DNA of 45,760 nt from an uncultured Ruminococcus sp. Its GTDB lineage: Bacteria; Bacillota; Clostridia; Oscillospirales; Ruminococcaceae. Below, one piece after another: positions 8,989-16,638 of the stretch. The stretch covers positions 1 through 45,760 of the forward strand of contig UQQA01000006.1 in assembly GCA_900543105.1 (NCBI GenBank), written 5' to 3'. Below the pieces are notes generated by a model. The model searched no databases and was not told the DNA's origin. It saw only the letters and a list, made by a program, of their open reading frames with translations. Both the position numbers and the translations under genes were made by a program. Each line of letters starts with the position of its first letter. Within the stretch, counting starts at the first letter, position 1.

Positions 8989-10316
8989 CTCTGTTCCTCC
9001 ATAGCCGCATCGAATGCTTTAAGCGCTCTGTCTGCAATGACCTGATAGCGCTGCTGCTTGTCCTTTATCCGCTCGCCGATGTCGGGGAGAATTCCCATAT
9101 TTGCGCCCATCGGCTGAAAATTCTCAACGCTTTCATCGGAGATATAAGCCGAAAGCGCACCGAGCATCGTTTCTCCCGGCAGCGCGAGCGACGGCTTTCC
9201 GAGCAGCTTTCGTGAAAGATTTTTTCCTGCGATTATACCGCTTGCGGCGGATTCCATATAACCCTCAACGCCCGTTATCTGACCTGCGAAGAAAATTTTT
9301 CCGTCGGTTCGGAGCGAAAAATCGCTGTTTAAAAGCTTTGGCGAGTTGAGGAACGAATTTCTGTGCATTACGCCGTAGCGCAGAAACTCGGCATTTTCCA
9401 GTCCGGGTATAAGTGAGAACACACGCTTCTGCTCGCCGAATTTGAGGTTCGTCTGGAAACCGACAATGTTGTACATCGTTCCCGAACTGTTCTCTTTACG
9501 AAGCTGAACAACGGCGTAGGGGCGCTTTCCCGTTACGGGGTCGGTCAGTCCGACAGGCTTCATTGCGCCGTAGCGCATCGTTTCCTCACCACGCTTGGCG
9601 AGGACTTCGATCGGCATACAACCCTCATAAACAGTGAAGCTGTCGTTCTTGTTGTGAAGCTCCTGCGGACGGTCGAACTCGTGGAGCGGAGCGGATTCCG
9701 CATTGATTATTGCATTGTAAAATGTGAGATATTCTTCCTTTGTGAAAGGGCAGTTGATATAATCATCGTCACCTCTGCCGTATCGTGCTGCAAAGAACGC
9801 TCTGTTCATATCGAGCGAATCAAAGGAAACTATCGGGGCGGCAGCATCGTAAAAGCTGAGATATCCGCCGCACAATCCGCTTATGCTCTCGGCAAGTCCG
9901 TCCGAGGTGAGCGGACCTGTCGCAATGATGATGTTTTCCTCGGGTATCTTTGTGACCTCTTCGCTGTGGAGGGTGATATTTTCGTGCGACTTTATTTTTT
10001 TCGTCACAAGGTCGGAGAAAAGCTTTCTGTCTACCGCAAGCGCGCCGCCTGCAGGGACAGCTGTTTCCTCTGCGCAGGAAACTGTGAGCGAACCCAAGCG
10101 GCGCATCTCCTCTTTGAGCAGACCTGCCGCCGAATTTACTCTTGAAGCTTTGAGCGAATTTGAGCATACAAGCTCGGCAAAGCCCTCATATTTATGCGCA
10201 GGAGAGAACTTTTTCGGCTTCATTTCGTAAAGGTCAACGTGTATGCCTGCTTCTGCAAGCTGCCAAGCCGCCTCACAGCCAGCAAGACCTGCGCCGATAA
10301 CTTTGACGTTATTCAT
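8985..10316 (-). CDS. trmFO: Folate-dependent tRNA (uracil-54-C5)-methyltransferase TrmFO
   Basis: 443 residues. This FAD enzyme makes ribothymidine at tRNA position 54 using methylenetetrahydrofolate as carbon donor. The N-terminal dinucleotide fold has GAGLAG (about 8-13). The catalytic cysteine region ELVCSNSLKA is at about 48-57, and a second conserved cysteine lies in EGCMPIEVLA. Its Shine-Dalgarno (AAGGAT) is formed by the last codons of the zinc-ribbon gene upstream. dprA-topA-trmFO is the order found in Bacillus. Confidence 0.96.
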   Translation of the reverse strand: MNNVKVIGAGLAGCEAAWQLAEAGIHVDLYEMKPKKFSPAHKYEGFAELVCSNSLKASRVNSAAGLLKEEMRRLGSLTVSCAEETAVPAGGALAVDRKLFSDLVTKKIKSHENITLHSEEVTKIPEENIIIATGPLTSDGLAESISGLCGGYLSFYDAAAPIVSFDSLDMNRAFFAARYGRGDDDYINCPFTKEEYLTFYNAIINAESAPLHEFDRPQELHNKNDSFTVYEGCMPIEVLAKRGEETMRYGAMKPVGLTDPVTGKRPYAVVQLRKENSSGTMYNIVGFQTNLKFGEQKRVFSLIPGLENAEFLRYGVMHRNSFLNSPKLLNSDFSLRTDGKIFFAGQITGVEGYMESAASGIIAGKNLSRKLLGKPSLALPGETMLGALSAYISDESVENFQPMGANMGILPDIGERIKDKQQRYQVIADRALKAFDAAMEEQR

Positions 10317-10319
10317 ATT

Positions 10320-10517
10320 TTATTTATCCTTGAAAACCTTTGGATTTTGTGCGTATAATTCGATATATCCGCAGCTTGGACAGCCAAAGCAGTCAATGCC
10401 GCTGCATTTGTTGCCGTCAAGCAGCTTTTTATCCATATTCGCCACGTTCAGCACGCCGCCTACAGCAGCCGATATGACAGCTTTTTTCATTTCTGTTTTA
10501 CACTTCGGACAATCCAT
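10320..10517 (-). CDS. Small zinc-ribbon protein
   Basis: 65 residues from the ATG at 10515-10517, which has an AAAGGA Shine-Dalgarno about 8 nt upstream overlapping the topA end; an upstream in-frame start would lie inside topA. Two cysteine pairs, CPKC near the N-terminus and CPSCG near residue 50, plus extra cysteines (CSGIDCFGC), form a likely zinc knuckle. It resembles the DUF6487-type small zinc ribbons that read nucleic acids or proteins. It lies 1 bp after topA and 3 bp before trmFO. Function unknown. Confidence 0.75.
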   Translation of the reverse strand: MDCPKCKTEMKKAVISAAVGGVLNVANMDKKLLDGNKCSGIDCFGCPSCGYIELYAQNPKVFKDK

Positions 10518-10518
10518 A

Positions 10519-12597
10519 TTACTTATCCTTTCGTACAGCAACTTCGTAGCCGCAGCCTTCCTTTAAGCAGAAAAGCTTGCCGCCCTTTTTGAAGAGCGTT
10601 GTGCCGTCGTTGCACTTCGGGCATTTATCGGAAACGGGAGTGTCCCAAGTCATAAAGTCGCAGTTCGGATTATCCTCGCAGCCGAAATATTTTTTGCCCT
10701 TTTTGGACTTTTTCTGGAGAACCTTTTTGCCGCACTTAGGACAAACGCCGCCGGTCGGCTTGATGATCTTCTTCGTGTTCGTGCATTCCGGGAATCCCGA
10801 GCAGGCAAGGAACTTTCCGAACCTGCCTATCTTGATTACCATAGGCTTGCCGCAGACCTCGCAGACCTCGTCCGTTTCCTCATCAGGGACTTTGATGCGC
10901 TTGCCGTCCATATCGGTCTCAGCCTTTTTGAGCGTTGCATCGAAATCGTCATAGAAATCGTGCAGGGTCTGTACCCAGTCAGCCTCGCCCGTTTCGACCT
11001 TGTCGAGGTTGCTTTCCATATTCGCCGTGAATTTCGTATCAACGATATGCTTGAAGTGGTCTTTCATGACCTGCGTTGTCACTATGCCAAGTCCCGTCGG
11101 TTTGAGCTGCTTTCCGTCACGCTCGACATAGAAGCGGTTGGTGATAGTAGAGATAGTCGGAGCATAGGTTGACGGTCTGCCTATGCCGTTTTCTTCAAGC
11201 GCCTTGATGAGCGTTGCTTCGGTGTATCTTGCAGGCGGCTGTGTGAAGTGCTGGTTGCCCTCGATTGCTTTGAGCTTGAGCTTGTCGCCCTTTTCGATAA
11301 CGGGGAGGACTTTGTTTTCCTCGTCGTCCTTTGTTTCCTCATAGAGAACGGTAAAGCCGTCAAACTTCACCGAGAAGCCCGTTGCCTTGAATGTGCAGCC
11401 GTTCGCATCGATAGCTGCGGAAACCGTATCGAGCGAAGCGCTTTCCATCTGGCTTGCGATAAAGCGTTCCCAGATAAGGCGGTAAAGCTTGAACTGCTCG
11501 GGAGTAAGGCTGTCTTTTATCTTTGCGGGAGTAAGCTCAGGCATAGACGGACGGATAGCTTCGTGCGCGTCCTGAGCGCCTGCTTTGGTCTTGTATATCT
11601 TCGGTGTGGAGGGGACGTACTTTTTGCCGTAGACCTCCTCAATATATTTATAAGCCGCAGAACGTGCTTCATCGGAGATACGCAGGCTGTCGGTTCTCAT
11701 ATATGTGATAAGACCGACTGCACCCATATTTTCAATTTCAACGCCTTCATAAAGTGTCTGCGCCGTTTTCATCGTTTTAGCAGCGGCAAAACCAAGCTTC
11801 TTTGAAGCCTCCTGCTGCATTGTCGAAGTCGTGAACGGAGGTGCGGGCGACTTTCTGCGGACGGATTTTTTGACCTCGGTGACGATATAGTCAGCACCCT
11901 CAACACGGGCAAGTATCGCATCGGCTTCTTCCTTGGAATGAAGCTCGGTCTTTTTGCCGTCAATGCCGTAGAATGAAGCTGCGAACTGCTTTTTCGAGGA
12001 CGGAGCGGTCATTTTCGTATCGATAGACCAGTATTCCTCCGGCTTGAAGTTTTCGATCTGCTTTTCTCTGTCAACGACGAGCGAAACAGCGACCGACTGA
12101 ACACGTCCTGCGGAAAGTCCACGGCGGACCTTTTTCCAGAGGAACGGCGAAAGCTTGTAACCGACGATACGGTCGAGGATACGGCGCGCCTGCTGTGCAT
12201 TTACAAGGTCAATGTCGATGCTGCGAGGGTGTGCCATACCATTGGTAACGCCCGTTTTTGTAATTTCGTTGAAAGTTACTCGGTCGTTCGCGTCCATAGG
12301 CAGTCCGAGCATCTGCGCCAAGTGCCATGAAATGGCTTCTCCCTCACGGTCAGGGTCCGTTGCGAGATAGACGAAATCAGCCTTTTTCGCTTCGTCCTTT
12401 AAGCTTGCGATAAGCTCCTCTTTGCCTTTTATATCGGTATAAACGGGTTTGAAATCATTGTCAACATCAACGCTGAGCTTTGATTTCGGCAGGTCACGGA
12501 CGTGACCCATTGAAGCAACGACCTCATAGCCGCTGCCGAGATATTTTTTTATAGTTTTAGCCTTTGCGGGTGACTCCACAATAACAAGCTTTGACAT
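10519..12597 (-). CDS. topA: DNA topoisomerase I
   Basis: 692 residues. It relaxes negative supercoils by single-strand passage. The N-terminal Toprim domain has VIVESPAKAKT (Glu8) and DPDREGEA. The active-site tyrosine lies in LITYMRTDSLRIS. Three C-terminal four-cysteine zinc fingers follow (starting CEVCGKP, CPKCGKK and CPKCNDG). An AAAGGAG Shine-Dalgarno precedes the ATG. It follows dprA by 34 bp and is the central gene of a conserved dprA-topA-trmFO operon. Confidence 0.97.
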   Translation of the reverse strand: MSKLVIVESPAKAKTIKKYLGSGYEVVASMGHVRDLPKSKLSVDVDNDFKPVYTDIKGKEELIASLKDEAKKADFVYLATDPDREGEAISWHLAQMLGLPMDANDRVTFNEITKTGVTNGMAHPRSIDIDLVNAQQARRILDRIVGYKLSPFLWKKVRRGLSAGRVQSVAVSLVVDREKQIENFKPEEYWSIDTKMTAPSSKKQFAASFYGIDGKKTELHSKEEADAILARVEGADYIVTEVKKSVRRKSPAPPFTTSTMQQEASKKLGFAAAKTMKTAQTLYEGVEIENMGAVGLITYMRTDSLRISDEARSAAYKYIEEVYGKKYVPSTPKIYKTKAGAQDAHEAIRPSMPELTPAKIKDSLTPEQFKLYRLIWERFIASQMESASLDTVSAAIDANGCTFKATGFSVKFDGFTVLYEETKDDEENKVLPVIEKGDKLKLKAIEGNQHFTQPPARYTEATLIKALEENGIGRPSTYAPTISTITNRFYVERDGKQLKPTGLGIVTTQVMKDHFKHIVDTKFTANMESNLDKVETGEADWVQTLHDFYDDFDATLKKAETDMDGKRIKVPDEETDEVCEVCGKPMVIKIGRFGKFLACSGFPECTNTKKIIKPTGGVCPKCGKKVLQKKSKKGKKYFGCEDNPNCDFMTWDTPVSDKCPKCNDGTTLFKKGGKLFCLKEGCGYEVAVRKDK

Positions 12598-12631
12598 TTA
12601 TATCGTAACTCCTTTCGGATAATCATCATAT

Positions 12632-13888
12632 TCATGTTGCAAAATAATCCTGCCCTGTTTCGGAATAAACAGCACCGTCAATTTCAAGGTCTGTGATAAG
12701 CATAAGCACCTCGGAAATTTCAAGACCGCTCTTTTCTGCGACCTCATCGGGCGAAATGCCGTTTTCGGCACTTTTTATGATATCATAAATGACACCCGAA
12801 CTGCCCTCGGGTCTGTATATTTCTTCATTTTCCGTCTTTTCTGCTGAAATTTCAGCTTGTTTTGACGGTTTTGACGTTTTAGGCTTCTTCGGCTGTTTAG
12901 ACACATAGGTCTTAGCCTGCGGAATTGCCGAAACCGTTTCGTGAACAGCTTCGCCAAGCTTTGCCGTATCGGAAATGCTGTCTTTTACAGGTTTATGACT
13001 GTAGTTCTCGAAATATTCGCACGGGATATCGTGTTCAGACAGAAGCGGTATCGCACCTTCACGGATAAGCGACTTGTTTCCGTCATACCTCGGGTCGAAA
13101 ATATCGTGCGGAGGTATCACCCAGAGATCGCGCCCCTGTGAAACGGTGTTTGAAGCCGTACTGAGCGAGCCGCTTCGCTCCGAAGCTTCGATAACGGCAG
13201 TTCCCAGCGAGATGCCCGATAGTATTCGGTTCCGCATAGGGAAATTAAGGCGGTTCGCACCCGAATTCGGGAAATATTCTGACAGAAACAGACCGTTTGC
13301 GGCTATCTCGTCAATATATCGGCTGTTCTCGGCAGGATATTCATATCCTATGCCTGCGCCGAGGACGGCTATAGTTTTGCCGCCCGAACGGACTGCGGAA
13401 AGATGCGCGGTTATGTCCGTTCCGACAGCAAAACCGCTTGCCACAACGATACCCGACCGCGCGAGAGCCGAGCATATCTTTTTTGCTGTATTTTTTGAAT
13501 ATTCCGAAGGGTTTCTTGCTCCGACGACCGCAACGATAACATCGGACGCGAGCAGATCGATCTCGCCCTTATAAAAAAGCAGAACAGGCGGATCGTAAAT
13601 TCCCCTCAGTCTTGGCGGATAATCGGTATCATTGAAACCGACTATTCCGATATTATGACCGAAGCAGTAGGAAATTATTTCACGGAGCTGCTTTCCGGTC
13701 GTGTTTTCTGCGGCTCTTAACTCCTGCGGCGTGAATATCCCCTGCGGACGCTCGAAAGCAATGGCTTTATAGAGCGCATCGAGCGAGCCGAAATGCTGTT
13801 CAAGCTCCCATATCCTTGTTTTTCCCACGCCGAAGCAGGATACGATATACAGCAGCTTTATAATTTCATCACGGAAGATATCGCTCAT
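12632..13888 (-). CDS. dprA: DNA-processing protein DprA
   Basis: 418 residues from the ATG at 13886-13888. This ATG overlaps the methyltransferase stop (ATGA) and has GGGAG 8 nt upstream; an ATG five codons earlier sits on that SD. DprA loads RecA on incoming single-stranded DNA in transformation. A helix-hairpin-like N-terminus precedes the Rossmann core with VVGARNPSEYS, SGFAVGTD, AVLGAGIGYEYP and NRILSGIS. A basic/proline linker (about 310-345) leads to a C-terminal winged helix. Its presence does not prove competence, since many Clostridia keep dprA. Confidence 0.95.
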   Translation of the reverse strand: MSDIFRDEIIKLLYIVSCFGVGKTRIWELEQHFGSLDALYKAIAFERPQGIFTPQELRAAENTTGKQLREIISYCFGHNIGIVGFNDTDYPPRLRGIYDPPVLLFYKGEIDLLASDVIVAVVGARNPSEYSKNTAKKICSALARSGIVVASGFAVGTDITAHLSAVRSGGKTIAVLGAGIGYEYPAENSRYIDEIAANGLFLSEYFPNSGANRLNFPMRNRILSGISLGTAVIEASERSGSLSTASNTVSQGRDLWVIPPHDIFDPRYDGNKSLIREGAIPLLSEHDIPCEYFENYSHKPVKDSISDTAKLGEAVHETVSAIPQAKTYVSKQPKKPKTSKPSKQAEISAEKTENEEIYRPEGSSGVIYDIIKSAENGISPDEVAEKSGLEISEVLMLITDLEIDGAVYSETGQDYFAT

Positions 13889-14670
13889 TTCGTCAGCTCC
13901 CACATTATTATCGAAGCGGCAGTTGCGGCGTTAAGCGAATTCACGTTGCCGTTCATGTGTATTGTAAGCTTTTTATCGCATCTGCTGACGGTTTCACGGG
14001 AAAGTCCGTTGCCCTCGTTTCCGATAAGCACGGCTGCGCCGTTTCTGAATGAGCAGTCGGTAAGTGAAAGTGCATCTGTATCGATAACAGAAGCAAAGGC
14101 TTCGATACCCTTGTTTTTGAGTGCAGCAAACATTTCATCCTCATCGGCATCGGCTATCTTCACTCGGAAAAGGCTGCCCATAGTGGAGCGGATAGTTTTA
14201 GGGTTATAAATATCACAGCAGTTCACGGCTATAATTCCGTCAACACCCATAGCGTCAGCTGTTCTGATAATTGTACCCATATTTCCGGGGTCTTGGAGCC
14301 GGACAAGCACGGCATACTTTCCGTGTTCCTTCAAAAGCTCATCGGCGGATATGCTTTTCGGCATTTTGCAGGCTGCGAAAATTCCCTGCGTTCCCTGCGT
14401 TTGTGCAAGCGAAGCAGCAAGATCATCGGGAACGATGATAATTTTTCCGCATTTTTCTTCAAGCCTTTCAAGCAGTTCGGGGAACTTTTCCAAAGTCGTT
14501 TCCGAAGCTATGACAAAGCTCATTTCCGCATTTTCCATTGCCGCATCTTCGACAAGTCTTACGCCCTCGAGCGGAAACAGACCATACTCGCTGCGATATT
14601 TTTTGCTTGAAGATATCTTTTTGAAAAGCTTTATTTTATCGTTTTCCTTTGAAGCAATAAACTGTCGCAA
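13885..14670 (-). CDS. SpoU/TrmH-family rRNA 2'-O-methyltransferase
   Basis: 261 residues. The start is TTG at 14668-14670 with an AGGAGG Shine-Dalgarno about 10 nt upstream. An N-terminal substrate-binding domain (about 1-95) is followed by the knotted SPOUT domain with its three motifs: QDPGNMGTIIRTADAMG, LIGNEGNGLS and a C-terminal NSLNAATAASI. It methylates ribose in RNA, most likely 23S rRNA (RlmB-like), but the target nucleotide cannot be read from sequence. Coupled to dprA by a 4-bp overlap. Confidence 0.88.
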   Translation of the reverse strand: MRQFIASKENDKIKLFKKISSSKKYRSEYGLFPLEGVRLVEDAAMENAEMSFVIASETTLEKFPELLERLEEKCGKIIIVPDDLAASLAQTQGTQGIFAACKMPKSISADELLKEHGKYAVLVRLQDPGNMGTIIRTADAMGVDGIIAVNCCDIYNPKTIRSTMGSLFRVKIADADEDEMFAALKNKGIEAFASVIDTDALSLTDCSFRNGAAVLIGNEGNGLSRETVSRCDKKLTIHMNGNVNSLNAATAASIIMWELTK

Positions 14671-14730
14671 CGCTCTGTTCCTCCTAAAAATGCGATTTGT
14701 TCACAGTTTTCTCAAAATCATAAAAATCGC

Positions 14731-14762
14731 AAAAAGTCAGAAGGAAAAATTTCACTTCTGAC
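14731..14762 (-). terminator. Rho-independent terminator of infC-rpmI-rplT
   Basis: Perfect 8-bp stem GTCAGAAG/CTTCTGAC on the minus strand followed by TTTTT. It lies 18 bp past the rplT stop and separates the ribosomal operon from the methyltransferase-dprA-topA unit. Confidence 0.9.
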
Positions 14763-14779
14763 CTTATAAGCGTTTTTAA

Positions 14780-15133
14780 TTAAAGAGCAGCCTTTGCCTT
14801 TTCGGTAAGAGCTGTGAAACCTGCTGCATCGTTAACAGCGATCTCTGCGAGCATCTTTCTGTTAAGTGTGACCCCAGCCTTCTTAAGACCATTCATGAAT
14901 GTTGAGTAGTTCATGCCATTCATCTTGCAAGCTGCGGAAATTCTTGTGATCCAGAGCTTTCTGAAATCTCTCTTCTTAAGACGTCTGCCGACATAAGCAT
15001 AGTTGCCGGACTTCATAACGGCTTCTTTAGCCATCTTGAAATGCTTGCTCTTTGCGCCCCAGTAGCCCTTAGCAAGCTTTAATGTTTTATTTCTTCTCTT
15101 TCGAGTAGCCATTGCGCCCTTAACACGAGCCAT
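14780..15133 (-). CDS. rplT: 50S ribosomal protein L20
   Basis: 117 residues, highly basic, full length. It starts MARVKGAMATRKRRNKTLKL with the usual continuation KGYWGAKS, and matches L20 along its length. It binds 23S rRNA early in 50S assembly. In Firmicutes it also represses its own operon by binding the infC leader. A GGAGG Shine-Dalgarno precedes the ATG. It is last in infC-rpmI-rplT and is followed by a strong terminator. Confidence 0.98.
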   Translation of the reverse strand: MARVKGAMATRKRRNKTLKLAKGYWGAKSKHFKMAKEAVMKSGNYAYVGRRLKKRDFRKLWITRISAACKMNGMNYSTFMNGLKKAGVTLNRKMLAEIAVNDAAGFTALTEKAKAAL

Positions 15134-15165
15134 AATTCTTTACCTCCGTTTATTTCGTATTTAGA

Positions 15166-15363
15166 TTACTTGTAAGGAATAAGAACCTTAACGGTTGAAG
15201 CGTTTGCAGAGCTTGCGTAGCCGGCTGCTCTTGCAATTCTCTTACGCTTTGTAGCCTTCTGAGTAAGTCTGTGTCTCTTGTTGGTCTTCTGATACTTTAC
15301 AAGACCGTTCTTGGTTACTTTAAAACGCTTTTTTGCGCCAGAATGTGTTTTCTGCTTAGGCAT
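15166..15363 (-). CDS. rpmI: 50S ribosomal protein L35
   Basis: 65 residues, Lys/Arg-rich, starting MPKQKTHSGAKKRFKVTKNG, which is diagnostic for L35. An AAGGAGG Shine-Dalgarno lies before the ATG. It sits between infC and rplT in the conserved order. Confidence 0.98.
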   Translation of the reverse strand: MPKQKTHSGAKKRFKVTKNGLVKYQKTNKRHRLTQKATKRKRIARAAGYASSANASTVKVLIPYK

Positions 15364-15411
15364 GATGTATCCTCCTTCAATTTTTAGGCGAAGCTTTCGC
15401 CGTTGTATTTT

Positions 15412-15930
15412 TTATTTTGAAGCCTTAGGGGAAACGAACATAACGAGTGCGCGTCCCTCCATTTTAGATGGCTTTTCAACCGTACCGTATTCGGAAACAG
15501 CTTCCTTGAATCTGTCGAGAAGCTCTTCACCGAGCTGAGGATGTGCGATCGCACGTTTGCGGAAACGAATGGAAACCTTGAGCTTGTCGCCGCCCTTAAG
15601 GAACTTTGCAGCCTGATTTACCTTTGTGTTGAAATCGTTCGTGTCGATGGTGGAGAACATTCTGATCTCCTTAACGTCAACGACCTTCTGATTTTTCTTT
15701 GCTTCCTTCTCACGCTTGCCCTGTTCAAAAAGGTACTTTCCGTAGTCCATGATCTTACACACGGGCGGAGTTGCCTGCGGAGCAATTTTTACAAGATCAA
15801 GCTCTCTTTCTTCTGCAAGAGCCAACGCTTCCTTTGCCGAGATAACGCCGATGGCGGAACCGTCGGAATCAATCACACGGATCTCTTTGTCCTTGATTTC
15901 TTCATTAATCTGTAATTCTTTAACGCTTAT
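15412..15930 (-). CDS. infC: Translation initiation factor IF-3, AUA start
   Basis: 172 residues. IF-3 keeps 30S subunits free and proofreads start codons. N-domain INEEIKDKEIRVID, the linker MDYGKYLFEQGKREKEAKKNQK, then the C-domain with IRFRKRAIAHPQLG. No ATG fits the N-terminus. A GTG at 15937-15939 lies inside a GGGGGTG Shine-Dalgarno and has no SD of its own. The ATA at 15928-15930 lies 6 nt past that SD and puts the INEEI motif at residue 8, as in Bacillus IF-3. Non-canonical infC starts (AUU, AUC, AUA) let IF-3 repress its own translation. Confidence 0.93.
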   Translation of the reverse strand: MSVKELQINEEIKDKEIRVIDSDGSAIGVISAKEALALAEERELDLVKIAPQATPPVCKIMDYGKYLFEQGKREKEAKKNQKVVDVKEIRMFSTIDTNDFNTKVNQAAKFLKGGDKLKVSIRFRKRAIAHPQLGEELLDRFKEAVSEYGTVEKPSKMEGRALVMFVSPKASK

Positions 15931-15948
15931 GTTAAGCACCCCCGAAAT

Positions 15949-15984
15949 AAAATAAAAATGAGCGGAAAAGCATCTCTTCCGCTC
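15949..15984 (-). terminator. Attenuator hairpin in the infC leader
   Basis: On the minus strand an 8-bp stem GAGCGGAA/TTCCGCTC is followed by ATTTTTATTTT, ending about 10 nt before the infC Shine-Dalgarno. An intrinsic terminator inside a 5' leader implies transcriptional attenuation. Confidence 0.85.
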
Positions 15985-16130
15985 ATACTGTGTTTCATCT
16001 CAAAGCAGGCAGGCATTAAAGCCGCCGCTTGTAAATAAAAAAGAGTATCTATTGACCTCTGCGCACTCTTTGCGGCAGGGTGAGAACGGAAAGTTCTGCT
16101 TTATTTTAAATGGTTTTCTCAAACCAACGC
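15985..16130 (-). ncRNA. infC operon leader RNA, probable L20-type leader
   Basis: This stretch lies between the consensus promoter and the attenuator. It holds a second terminator-like hairpin (AAAGAGT/ACTCTTT, 16040-16071, followed on the minus strand by TTTTTATTT) and several GC-rich segments able to form alternative pairs. Firmicute infC-rpmI-rplT operons are known to carry an L20-binding leader controlling a terminator. Assignment rests on position and architecture; a covariance-model match was not run. Confidence 0.65.
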
Positions 16131-16135
16131 TATAT

Positions 16136-16163
16136 ATTATACCACAAAAAACGCATTTGTCAA
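16136..16163 (-). promoter_or_regulatory. Sigma-A promoter of infC-rpmI-rplT
   Basis: Minus strand: TTGACA (16158-16163), 16-bp spacer, TATAAT (16136-16141). Both hexamers are perfect consensus, as expected for a ribosomal operon. Confidence 0.9.
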
Positions 16164-16190
16164 GGGCTTTTGCAAATTTTTTTGAAAAAC

Positions 16191-16622
16191 TTACTGTCCG
16201 TCAGCAGAATCGGTACTCTCGGAAGCATTTCCCGCAAGCTTGTTCTGATAGGATTCGTTGTCGAACCATTCGTCCAGCACCTTTACGGAGATGGAATAGC
16301 CCGTGCCCGTCCTGACATACTCGGTTATCTCGCCCGTGGTGAGGAGCGTTTCCATCTCCTGCGCTGTGAGGTTAAGATACTCGGCAGCTTCGTCCTCGGT
16401 GAGGTATTTCTTCTCGCCGTAGCTGACGCTGTCGGGCGTTGTGACGTTGCTTATATTCGAAAAAGACTTATCGGTCATCGTCTTATTCAGCTTGCGTATG
16501 CCGCCGCCTATCGAAAGTCCGCTTATAAGTACACATATTCCGAGGAAGACTGCTCCGACGAATGTTCCGTTTATCATCTTTGAACCCGATGTCCTGTTTC
16601 TGTTAGTCTGATTTGAAGCCAT
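16191..16622 (-). CDS. Membrane-anchored protein with excisionase-like helix-turn-helix
   Basis: 143 residues. The basic Asn/Arg-rich N-terminus is followed by one membrane span (about 17-40), a polar linker, then LTEDEAAEYLNLTAQEMETL and a VLDEWF ending. That pattern is typical of MerR/excisionase-type helix-turn-helix domains that read short DNA. The tail is acidic and Ser-rich. By the positive-inside rule the HTH domain would lie outside the membrane, which is odd for a DNA binder. It follows addA by 16 bp and may be cotranscribed. I do not recognise a named family. Confidence 0.7.
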   Translation of the reverse strand: MASNQTNRNRTSGSKMINGTFVGAVFLGICVLISGLSIGGGIRKLNKTMTDKSFSNISNVTTPDSVSYGEKKYLTEDEAAEYLNLTAQEMETLLTTGEITEYVRTGTGYSISVKVLDEWFDNESYQNKLAGNASESTDSADGQ

Positions 16623-16638
16623 TATTTATTCCAGCCTT

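Noticed and set aside
15937..15939. GTG as the infC start
   Set aside because: It lies inside the Shine-Dalgarno of the ATA start and has no SD of its own.
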